Below, piece by piece: positions 30,573-64,000 of a DNA stretch of 64,000 nucleotides (its first letter is position 1; each line of letters opens with the position of its first letter). Source of the DNA: Periplaneta americana (Eukaryota > Arthropoda > Insecta > Blattodea > Blattidae); the NCBI RefSeq assembly GCF_040183065.1, contig NC_091131.1:13290300-13354299 (forward strand), in the 5' to 3' direction. The notes under the pieces were generated by a model. That model did no database searches, was not told where the DNA came from, and saw nothing but the letters and a program-made list of their open reading frames with translations. The position numbers and the translations under genes were made by a program.

Positions 30573-30660
30573 GATCGTCCACCTCTGCTTCGATATGTGG
30601 CCGTGAGGTCAGCAGAATGCTGGTCGATCTTGGACCCTTAAGGGCTGTAGCACCACTGAT
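30573..30660 (+). mobile_element. SINE S3 3' fragment
   Basis: GATCGTCCACCTCTGCTTCG through GGGCTGTAGCACCAC is the inverse of the start of the 30197-30535 copy. It is followed by GATGATG and ATT repeats. Confidence 0.65.
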
Positions 30661-30675
30661 GATGATGATGACGAT

Positions 30676-30709
30676 TATTATTATTATTACTATAATTAAT
30701 TTATTATTA

Positions 30710-30740
<31 letters not shown>
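30676..30740. repeat. (ATT)n microsatellite
   Basis: Interrupted ATT runs between SINE and LINE remains. Confidence 0.85.
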
Positions 30741-30743
<3 letters not shown>

Positions 30744-30747
30744 TACT

Positions 30748-31397
30748 TACTTACTTACTGGCTTTTAAGGAACCCGGAGGTTCATTGCCGCCCTCACATA
30801 AGCCCGCCATTGGTCCCTATCCTGAGCAAGATTAATCCAGTCTCTATCATCATACCCTACCTCCCTCAAATCCATTTTAATATTATCTTCCCATCTACGT
30901 CTCGGCCTCCCCAAAGGTCTTTTTCCCTCCGGCCTCCTAACTAACACTCTATATGCATTTCTGGATTCGCCTATACGTGCTACATGCCCTGCCTATCGCA
31001 AACGTCTGGATTTAATGTTCCTAATTAGGTCAGGTGAAGAATATAATGCGTGCAGTTCTGTGTTGTGTAACTTTCTCCATTCTCCTGTAACTTCATCCCT
31101 CTTAGCCCCAAATATGTTCCTAAGAACCTTATTGTGAAATACCCTTAACCTCTGCTCCTCTCTCAAAGTGAGAGTCCAAGTTTCACAGCAATACAGAACA
31201 ACCGGTAATATAACTGTTTTATAAATTCTAACTTTCAGATTTTTTGACAGCAGACTAGATGACAAAAGCTTCTCAACCGAATAATAACAGGGATTTCCCA
31301 TATTTATTCTGTGTTTAATTTCCTCCCGAGTGTCATTTATATTTGTTACTGTTGCTCGAAGGTATTTGAATTTTTCTACCTCTTCGAAGGATAAAAT
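30748..31397 (-). mobile_element. Family A LINE, 5'-truncated, minus strand
   Basis: The minus strand reads from [12 protein letters not shown] to RRLR, then TAG at the Trp position, then a further 60 open codons to the ORF end. The (TAAG)n tail appears as TTACTTACTTAC at the left. The 5' end abuts an (ATT)n array. Confidence 0.82.
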
Positions 31398-31423
31398 TAT
31401 TATTATTATTATTATTATTATTA

Positions 31424-31472
<49 letters not shown>
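31396..31472. repeat. (ATT)n microsatellite
   Basis: About 25 ATT units with one ATTGTT interruption. The polar poly-Ile and poly-Asn ORFs through it are artefacts. Confidence 0.9.
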
Positions 31473-31473
<1 letters not shown>

Positions 31474-31790
31474 ATATTGGTCCTTTCTATAGCACGCGAC
31501 ACGCAAACTTCCAACTTGCATTTTTCTATCTTCTACGGTGCGGGAATTTGTGACAGGTAAGGTTAGTTAAGCTTTTGGTATATCTTGCATATCGAAACTG
31601 TGACAGATAAGGTTAAGACAGTTTAGGCTTTCGGTATGCCTTGCATACACAAAGTGAAGTGAAATATGCGTTTTGCGTTAATTTTGAAGTATTCTACTTC
31701 TTTATTTCATGTGTTAAATAATCGCTTTTAGGTTACCTACATCGATAAATCCTTTCGAATTTTAATCTTCTTTTAAAATTAGTTTCAAGT
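31473..31790. other. Intergenic, no gene
   Basis: Contains an imperfect direct repeat, TGTGACAGGTAAGGTTAG and TGTGACAGATAAGGTTAA, about 50 nt apart. Otherwise nothing. Confidence 0.4.
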
Positions 31791-32315
31791 CTACCGCTGT
31801 GAAGTAACGGTTAGCATTCCTGACCGTGAACGAGCGGGTCCGGGTTCAAATCCTGATTGGGACAAGTTACTTGATTGAGGTTTTTTCCGGGGTTTTCCCT
31901 AAACTCATTAAGAGTAAATGCTGGGTAACTTTCAAAGCTGGGAGCCACCGGCGTGGCTCAGTCGGTAAAGGCGCTTTCCTGCCGGTCTGAAGTTGCGTTC
32001 GGGCGCGAGTTCGATCCCCGCTTGGGCTGATTACCTGGTTGGGTTTTTTCCGAGGTTTTCTCCAACCGTAATGTGGATGCCAGGTAATCTATGGCGAATC
32101 CTCGGCCTCATCTCGCCAAATATCATCTCGCTATCACCAATCTCATCGACGCTAAATAACCTACTAGTTGATACAGCGTCGTTAAATAACCAACTAAAAT
32201 AAACGCTGGACCCTGGACTCATTTCACTGGCATTATCACCTTCATCTCATTCAGACGCTAGATAATCACAGCAGTTGTTAAAGCGTCCTAAAATAACCAA
32301 TTAAAAATAAAAAAA
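31791..32315 (+). mobile_element. tRNA-derived SINE (family S1), split by a second SINE
   Basis: The tRNA-like head has a B box (GGGTTCAAATCCTG at about 31842), then GACAAGTTAC, TTTTTTCCGGGGTTTTCCCT and CTGGGTAACTTTC. The body resumes at about 32200 with ACCCTGGACTC and CACCTTCATCTCATTCAGAC and ends in an A-rich tail. The S2 SINE at 31942-32199 lies between. Confidence 0.8.
31942..32199 (+). mobile_element. tRNA-derived SINE (family S2), nested
   Basis: The head GCGTGGCTCAGTCGGTAAAG (A box) and GCGAGTTCGATCCCCGC (B box) keep good RNA polymerase III promoter form. The body includes GATTACCTGGTTGG and TTTTTTCCGAGGTTTTCTCC and ends in AAATAACC. Short GCTGG repeats mark the junctions. Confidence 0.82.
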
Positions 32316-32529
32316 AACTATGTTTTCAAGGCAATTGACGTACTATATGAACTATTCACAATCCAAACTACATTCCCTCTGAAAATTATATCATTTGTCC
32401 ACTTTTTCCGTAAAAAAAATCTTTATTGTCGTATGCTATAGAAAACACGTATTTTGTTACCATTTTATTGATGAAAAAAAATTAATGATTTTATTAGTGC
32501 TGCTACAAGAATTTTGGTGTTTGAAGTCA

Positions 32530-33950
32530 TGGTTTTAAAATTGTTAGGACACAGCCGATTTAATGCTATTACGAAAGCAATGTAAGTCTTCCTTCAGGTG
32601 TGAGGAAATTTAGAACTCTTAACAATTTGATAGAAGGCCCAAGTTCCATTTGAAGTTAAGAGGATACAATCTGGAGGTTTGAGGAAACTGGTTCTATTGC
32701 TAATAATAATAAATCAGGAAGGCCAAAAGTAATAAATGATGTCATTGCTGCTGAGGTACTTCTGACAAGTAATGAAATAAATAGTAATAATTATTATGGA
32801 GTGAGTATTGTTAAAAAGATGTCCATGCATCTTCAGTTGAGTTGTAGTACAATTTGGAGAATTCTAAAGAAAAATCTTTGCCTTTACACATATAAGTTAA
32901 ACTAACACCAGTGTTTTTCTAAAAAAAAAAAAAGTGAGAAGCACAAAATACAGTAGTGGCAAATAAAAACCGGATCGACCCTTGTAGCTGATTTCAGAGT
33001 CACGGATTCAAATTTTGCTAGTCACAAAACACATCCATCTTGTATAATTAATTGCAACAATGAAATTTATTGCATTTATTCGATTCTTACCGTCTTTTGT
33101 TTCCTTCAATGCCTGAAACTTACAGACGAAAAAACTTTGAGAGTTTTATTTTCATCTGGCATCAAAATTACATTTCTACCTCTATTCGGCAAAGATAACT
33201 GCGTATTTTTACATTAAATAGCAGTACATACCTCTGGCTTCACTATCCATATTGAAATTACCACAGTTTGACACAATACACGGGACAGGATTCTTTTGTA
33301 TCAGCTACAAGGGTCGGTCCGGTTTTTTTTGCCACTACTATACATGATATTGCTTTATTTTTGCTGCCAGAGATTTAGCTCGACAAAGTTTTCTGGATGG
33401 ACGAAGCACATTTCTTTCTTAATGATGTAGTCGACAGACGTGATTGCAGAATTTGATGTGAAAATGACCTCCCGGTTTTAAGTCATAAAGGTTTTCATGA
33501 TTTGTAAGTCACTCTATATATAGCTTCACTTTTCAATACATACTTGTTCTATATTTCTTCGAAGAAGAAAACTGTGCAATAATAGCAATAATAGAGACTG
33601 TGTCAGTAAGTGGGGATTGCTACTACAGTATTTGTATGCTACATAACTTCCGTTACCCCAAGACTCAGAAATCGCGATCTAGAAAATATAATCTTCATGC
33701 AAGATAGAGCACTGCTAAACTTCTGTAAGCAAATACACAGTTCTTTGGCTATCGTATCACCAGTAAACGCTTTCCAATAATATGACCTCCACGATCTCCA
33801 GATTTAGGTAATTTAACAGAATATGTCTCTCCTTTAAGCCGTTTCTGCTCTAAGCAGCACAAATTAAAGAAATAACTTATCTTAAATTACATTCAAATAA
33901 ATTGACTTGAACTAAAGCTTTTATAAGCACTTTCGGTTTTTCATTAGTTG
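32530..33950 (+). pseudogene. Mariner-type transposase fossil, interrupted
   Basis: Readable pieces: FEETGSIANNNKSGRPKV with a helix-turn-helix end STIWRILKKNLCLYTYKL at about 32660-32900; then, after a nested MITE, KVFWMDEAHFFLNDVVDRRD at about 33376 (catalytic DEAHF box), IIFMQDRA at about 33690 and PPRSPDL at about 33788 (third catalytic region). Frameshifts and stops throughout. Related to the mariner family whose C-terminus is at 51949-52203. Confidence 0.7.
32951..33340. mobile_element. TA-flanked MITE, family M2, uninterrupted copy
   Basis: 390 bp with ends CAGTAGTGGCAAA...CGACCCTTGTAGCTGA and the inverse AGCTACAAGGGTCGGTCCGG...GCCACTACT, flanked by TA. It sits inside the mariner fossil. 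It gives the unoccupied reference for the two insertions carried by the copy at 60032-61118. Confidence 0.85.
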
Positions 33951-34002
33951 ATCCAGGGGGCATACGAGTATATTCTTTGTAGCTCGTACAATGAGGACAT
34001 AT

Positions 34003-34257
34003 TATACTTACTTACTGGCTTTTAAGGAACCCGGAGATTCATTGCCGCCCTCACATAAGCCCGCCATTGGTCCCTATCCTGAGCAAGATTAATCCATTCT
34101 CTACCATCATATCCCACCTCCCTCAAATCCAGTTTAATTTTATCTTCCCATCTACATCTCGGCCTCCCCAAAGGTCTTTTTCCCTCCGCCCTCCCAAGTA
34201 ACACTCTATATGCATTTCTGAATTCGCCCATACGTGCTACATGCCCTGCCCATCTAA
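34003..34257 (-). mobile_element. Family A LINE, 3' fragment with target duplication
   Basis: The minus strand encodes the last 80 residues ([10 protein letters not shown]... to end). AATGAGGACATAT lies on both sides (about 33989 and 34256), so this was a short, 5'-truncated insertion. It sits upstream of the first visible exon of gene 2. Confidence 0.82.
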
Positions 34258-34473
34258 TGAGGACATATGACATATTATAATGACGAAAATTAAAATGGTT
34301 CTTTAAGTATCCATTTGAACGAGTATTTTTCCCTCGACTAGTTTTCTACACTGTTTTAGATAAATATCTACATTGATAGTCAAGAACGAATTTTCGTGGC
34401 ACATCAAACAACATCTACAGCATCTGAAAGATGTCATCTCGCAAGAATGTCATAATCTCGGCTTCTATTACAG
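34258..34473. other. Upstream of gene 2 exon 1: intron or 5' region
   Basis: Ends in TTCTATTACAG, a plausible acceptor. An ATG at 34431 is not in frame with the exon, and the exon frame has no Met before a TAA at 34453, so the start codon should lie in an upstream exon. No promoter element was identified. Confidence 0.5.
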
Positions 34474-59640
<25,167 letters not shown>

Positions 59641-60031
59641 AGAGGACGCCTTCATTTGTTTCTCTTGTTGCGAGAAAGAGTTCAGTTTGATTTACACAGG
59701 AATCTAAGGCAGAAATATTGGTCCCATGGATTCAGCAGTTGGATAATATACAGACAGATCCAATATCAACAAGGAACACATACGGATGTTCTTATACAAG
59801 TCCGTGAAAAAAGAATCGTTGGAAATACCGAGTTTCGTAATTCCAGAATGCAATTCTTATACTCATTTGCAGCTCTTCAACTTGCGATCTTAAAGGTAAC
59901 AGATCCCATTTCTTTCTTAATTTAGGTTTTAGATAGGTTTCAATTGATATCTGTAGCGTGTAGTTTTAGGCAGAAGATTTTATGATTTCCTCTGGAGGTT
60001 ATCCGCTGAATAAGGTTCTGGCTGATATGTA
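59641..60031 (+). other. 3' flank of gene 2 (probable 3' UTR)
   Basis: The uninterrupted counterpart of gene 1's 23965-24018 plus 26084-26620, including the empty site of the 2.1-kb element. The frame at 59656-59925 is not conserved in gene 1, so it is not called. No polyadenylation signal assigned. Confidence 0.6.
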
Positions 60032-60159
60032 CAGTAGTGGCAAAAAAAAACCGGACCGACCCTTGTAGCTAATACATGAGAATTCTGTGCTGTGTATTGT
60101 GTCAAACTGTGGTAATTTCAATATGAATAGTGAAACCAGAGGTATGTACTGCTATTTAA

Positions 60160-60594
60160 GGGGAGGCAGAGGTGAAATTTTCGAACAAAACTGAAGAAAA
60201 AATGAAAATTTGGTTTTTTCATTTTTTATTACCTTTATTTTCATATTCCGATGTTAGTTTTTGATTTTGTGCCCTTAAAAGTATGAAATTAAAACCAAGA
60301 TAACTGTATTACTATATTATTCCCATAATAAACTAATATTTATCATTATTTATATACCTTCTCTGAACATATAAATAAAAAGAAATATTGAAAGTTTCTT
60401 ACAATATGGTGCATGGAGCATTTTGTATCAAACGATATAAAGTTTTATAAAATTATTAATATTTACAGAACTATTGTACTTAGAAAGTTGAAACTTGGTA
60501 TGTACATTACTAATAACATACTTAGTATCCATGATCAATTTCAAACAAATCGCATAAATTTTGTGGATTTTGAAATATTCACCTCTGCCTCCCC
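60160..60594. mobile_element. 435-bp TTAA-flanked MITE
   Basis: Perfect 15-bp inverted ends GGGGAGGCAGAGGTG / CACCTCTGCCTCCCC, TTAA on both sides (60156-60159 and 60595-60598). The empty site with one TTAA is preserved in the clean M2 copy near 33216. TTAA duplications suggest piggyBac-type (or Kolobok-type) mobilisation. Confidence 0.9.
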
Positions 60595-60784
60595 TTAATG
60601 TAAAAATACGCAGTTATCTTTGCCGAATAGAGGTACAAATGTAATATTGATGCCAGATGAAAATAAAACTCAAAGTTTTTTCGTCTGTAAGTTTGAGGCA
60701 ATGAAGGAAACAAAAGACGGTAAGAATCGAACAAATGCAATAAATTTTATTGTTACAATTAATTATACAAGTTGGATATGTTTT

Positions 60785-61033
60785 TTAGTATGTTATTTTA
60801 CGACGCTTTATCAACATCTGTGGTTATTTAGCGTCTGAATGGGATGAAGGTGATAATGCCGGTGAAATGAGTCCGGGGTCCAGCACCGAAAGTTGCCCAG
60901 AATTTGCTCGTATTGGGTTGAGGGAAAACCGCCGAAAAAACTTCAACCAGGTAACTTGTCCCGACCGAGAATCCAACCCGGGCCACCTAGTTTCGCGACC
61001 AGACGCGCTGACCGTTACTCCACAAATGTGGAA
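60785..61033 (-). mobile_element. tRNA-derived SINE (family S1), nested
   Basis: Full-length minus-strand S1. GGATATGTTTT at 60774-60784 and GGATGTGTTTT at 61034-61044 are its target duplication, and the clean M2 copy shows the single-copy site near 33034-33044. Confidence 0.88.
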
Positions 61034-61126
61034 GGATGTGTTTTGTGACTAGCAAAATTTGAATCTGTGACTCTGAAATCAGCTACAAGAGTCGTTCCGG
61101 TTTTTTTTATCACTACTGTACATCTA

Positions 61127-62092
61127 CAGGGACATCATTTTATTTTTACTTGCATTTTTATTGTACCTGCATTTCTGAATGTACTTCACTCTCACCCCTT
61201 CACTAATGTCCTTGCTCCCGTCAGACACACAAACTTACGGCAGCTGTTGCGTTCGAAGTCTTCAAGCAGTGAAGTAAACACTGCAGTGTATAGTGTGTTT
61301 CAGAAACATGGTTGCGTTTTCTATAGAAGAAAGAACCTATATTAATAATATCGTACTAAAAAATTATATTGAAGAAACGATAAATTCAATTTCCGAGGAT
61401 ATGATTCAAAATGTTTTTAATAATATGCATAAAGAATTGAAGCCTGCATTGTAATGAACGGCAACCATTTTCAGCAACTTGTTTAAAAATTCAGATTAGC
61501 TTATTTTGAATTGAGGTGGCTAGAAGCAAAGGAATGCTAGTGACATTTGTAATAACATGAGTTAAGTGCATCCAGTGTAAGCAAAAGTATCTAAAATTTT
61601 AGTGGCAAAAGGATATTTTAATCGCATCACACATTAAAATTTAAATAAAAATTTCACCGGTTTTACGAAAGCTTAAATATTTAAACCCCATTTTCTCAAA
61701 AGTAACTTAAGTGCACTTACAGCCCTTTACCATGACCCCTCAATTTAAATGCACTCTCTATATTGTATGTTAACATCAATAATTAATATGCTAAATAAAG
61801 TAGACATTACATAACGAACATAACCGCCTGAAAAGTTGAGTTTTTAGAAAAAAAATGTCACTACTCTACATAAATTCCGTAAAAGTGATAATAAAACTGA
61901 CAATCGTAATATCGTATTTCCCTACAACATAAATAGATACACTACTTTTCTCTCCTCCTATAGCTAGTAAAATGATTTGTTTACATATTGCACTAGTAAC
62001 ATCAAACTCCTGTAATGGAAGGGGGCAACAGTGTTTCCGAGTATAGCCAGGTTAATGTTAAAAATGTTGGTAAAAATAAAGTGATGTCCCTG
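61127..62092. mobile_element. TA-flanked MITE, family M1, copy 3
   Basis: 966 bp with the same ends and TA flanks as the copies at 3801 and 44133. It begins eight bases beyond the end of the M2 element. Confidence 0.88.
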
Positions 62093-62162
62093 TATTATCA
62101 GGCAGTACATCTCACTTGACGATGTGTGTCAGAGGAAGAACAATTATTTGTATACATCTGAA

Positions 62163-62332
62163 GTCTGATCAGTGTAATATGTAGCTAATCGGCGATGTAT
62201 GCAATGGAGGGGGAAAGGAACTGGCCACCCTACCCTATTATCTCCTGGCCTAGTTGCCTCATAAGTGGTGCCTTCTTGGTATCATGTGTGGGGTTCAAAC
62301 CTGTCTTCGGACAGTTGACTCAACAACAACTC
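62163..62332 (+). repeat. Unclassified dispersed-repeat-like segment
   Basis: CGGCGATGTATGCAATGGAG through ATGTGTGGGGTTCAAACCTG and a closing ACTCAACAACAAC. The GGTTCAAACC box and the CAA end suggest a SINE or LINE 3' end, but there is no second copy in the window to define its limits. Confidence 0.35.
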
Positions 62333-62339
62333 TGGAGGT

Positions 62340-62515
62340 CTCCAGAGGTAGTCCGTCAAAACATGACAGCTTCCATATTTTACTTCATTCTTAATGCTAT
62401 TGTTGTAAATAGTTCCTATGACACGGTGTAAAGTTCCTTATAAATACAGCATAGAGAGACAATATTTTCTTCATTGTTGGGTACACACTTTCAACACATA
62501 TAATCACTGATTCAC
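62340..62515. other. Distal flank shared with gene 1
   Basis: TAAATAGTTCCTATGACACG (62407) and AAGTTCCTTATAAATACAGC match 26674-26705. This is the last visible point of the tandem duplication. Confidence 0.55.
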
Positions 62516-62677
62516 TTGGACTCTCACTTTGAGAGAGGAACAGAGATTAAGGGTGTTTGAGAATAAGGTTCTTAGGAAAATATTTAGGGCTAAGAGGGAT
62601 GAAGTTACAGGAGAATGGAGAAAGTTACACAACGCAGAACTGCACACATTGTATTCTTCACCTGACATAATTAGGAA

Positions 62678-62681
<4 letters not shown>
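62516..62681 (+). mobile_element. Family A LINE, internal fragment
   Basis: Encodes [20 protein letters not shown] to SSPDIIRNI and is cut at the poly(T) tract, which marks another insertion into this LINE. Confidence 0.8.

Positions 62682-62724
<43 letters not shown>
62681..62724. repeat. Poly(T) tract
   Basis: About 44 T. Read on the minus strand it is a poly(A) tail, preceded by an AATAAA-like CAAATAAAA within ~25 nt. This fits the 3' end of a retroposed minus-strand sequence inserted in the LINE. Confidence 0.85.
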
Positions 62725-62726
<2 letters not shown>

Positions 62727-64000
62727 TGCACATTTTTTTTTATTTGAATAAATTGTACATATGACATCTCATTGCATACAAATGCTACCATGTACAAAAA
62801 TAGAGGCTAGACAAGAGACAGTTTAAAATGATCTAGAACACCATATCATATGAACATGAATGTAAACCAAACATAACATCAAACTATATGGGCAGAAAAC
62901 ATGCAATATGAAACCTAACATTACCTGATGTAGATCATCATACCATATGAACATGAAAGCAAACCAAACATAATATCAAACTATATGAACAGAAAACATG
63001 CAATATAAAAACATAACATTACCTGATGCAGCACCTTATATCATAACATACATATACCTTATATTATATTATTCGTAAATCATATCATGCTGATTTTTTA
63101 TGCACTGTAATCTTTCACTTCACTTTACCTAAATTCCTCGAATTACAGCACACTAAACTTGGTAAATACTACATCAACAATTCATTATTGTTACATTAAC
63201 AGATACACACAACATTACACTCACAATGCATTATCTCAATCTGGCACAATATGTAACATCACAATATTAATCTGATTACATCTAAATGTAACATATCATT
63301 TAAATTGAAATGCAACCATACTATCTCATTCACATTATTTTAGCTGCCTCACACTTCATTACAGAATATTATACTAAGAGAACTCACCTTATGGTACACC
63401 GAAATAGAAGGAACTTAATTCATTACAAATTATTATCTTATAACATCACATTACTTTGATTCTTTACATGACACATAGTCATCATCATTACCCTAATGGC
63501 ATCACAATACATTACAACGAGTTATCTCTTCTTTTTGATCCCATTACATTGATATAAATACAAAACAATCACTCTCGTCCTATTTCATCTCATTGAACTC
63601 TAATTGCTGTACATTTAGTCACAGCCTACAAATAAGTTAACTTGCTTTAACCTAAATATTAATTATACACCATAATTTCACACCATTTTGAAGTAAGTAT
63701 AGCACAAAATATTAAATATTAGCACAAAATTTGCCAACCTATATTATCATTAATATATTACGATATCTCAATTCGCGGTATCCTAATATATTACATTTAT
63801 CACTTCATATAATTCCAGTCGCATCATATTAACAAATATATCACTTAATATCAGATGCACCTAGTTACACACATTCAATTGTATCATTATTGAACACTTT
63901 TTTTTTTAATACACATGATTATCCATCTATTTTCTCAATATTTACATTATACTAAACTAAAAGGAAAGAGCGACACGCACTTAATGAAACTGAGTAGTGC
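62725..64000 (-). other. G-poor block behind the poly(T), possible retroposed sequence
   Basis: Over more than 1.2 kb the + strand is strikingly poor in G and rich in ACATTAC and ATCACA words. No open frame of note on either strand. A ~97-bp tandem duplication lies at 62843-63033 (ATATGAACATGAA, CCAAACATAA and CAGAAAACATGCAATAT blocks twice). If retroposed from the poly(A) at 62724, it continues beyond the window. Confidence 0.4.
62843..63033. repeat. ~97-bp tandem duplication
   Basis: Two adjacent units with GAACATGAA(T/A)G(T/C)AAACCAAACATAA and ACATTACCTGATG blocks, offset by about 97 nt. Confidence 0.75.

Larger units (their letters stand above)
60032..61118. mobile_element. TA-flanked MITE, family M2, with two nested insertions
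   Basis: Ends CAGTAGTGGCAAAA and the inverse, flanked by TA (60030-60031 and 61119-61120). It is the inverse orientation of the clean copy at 32951-33340. Removing the insertions at 60160-60594 and 60785-61033 with their duplications leaves about 390 bp, the length of the clean copy. Confidence 0.88.

Noticed and set aside
34431-34473. ATG at 34431 as start of gene 2
   Set aside because: It is one frame off the signal-peptide exon and runs into a stop; the exon frame itself has TAA at 34453 and no Met.

Overview
The window reads as a piece of a large, AT-rich, repeat-dense insect genome. Short GC-rich exons are scattered through kilobase introns filled with mobile DNA. The recurring non-LTR retrotransposon with a (TAAG)n tail, the tRNA-derived SINEs and the gene content suggest a cockroach or relative (Blattodea, plausibly Periplaneta). 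The species is an inference; no marker in the window settles it.

The only host genes I can support are two head-to-tail copies, both on the + strand, of a chemosensory ionotropic receptor of the Ir75 clade. Gene 1 (1517-23964) shows its last six coding exons; its 5' exons lie left of the window. Gene 2 (34474-59640) shows eight coding exons and only lacks the start codon, which must be in an upstream exon. The six shared exons have identical lengths and phases (294, 287, 227, 209, 272 and 301 nt). They encode the ligand-binding lobe S1, M1 and the pore region, the main channel helix, lobe S2, and the last membrane helix with a basic tail. Parts of the introns and the 3' flank are also homologous (for example 22205-23345 with 56631-57815, and 26084-26705 with 59694-60031 plus 62340-62460), so a block of at least 25 kb was duplicated at a spacing of about 35-42 kb. 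Intron 4 of both genes, and intron 2 of gene 2, begin with GC instead of GT; reading-frame phase requires this.

The rest is mobile and simple-sequence DNA. It includes: four non-LTR families (A, with (TAAG)n tail, nine copies; B, with RNase H; C, with (AAAT)n tail; D, with (TGAA)n tail); tRNA-derived SINEs, several with clear target-site duplications; a hAT element with matching ends, an 8-bp duplication and an uninterrupted 494-aa transposase (38246-40441), sitting inside a non-autonomous Helitron; a second Helitron and a SINE inside an older hAT fossil (45290-47120); three copies of a ~970-bp TA-flanked MITE, one of them 7 nt inside a gene 2 splice donor; mariner-type transposase fossils; a TTAA-flanked MITE; long foldback elements carrying the tail of a tyrosine-recombinase-like gene; and a 2-kb GATGAC minisatellite.

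The most unusual signal is a small hairpin in intron 3 of gene 2 (38106-38231) that encloses a well-formed hammerhead ribozyme motif on the + strand (38142-38185). A decayed relative lies on the - strand at 28633-28686. Both look like remnants of Penelope-like retroelements. Because the two receptor genes are paralogous, several insertions can be checked against an empty site in the other copy.
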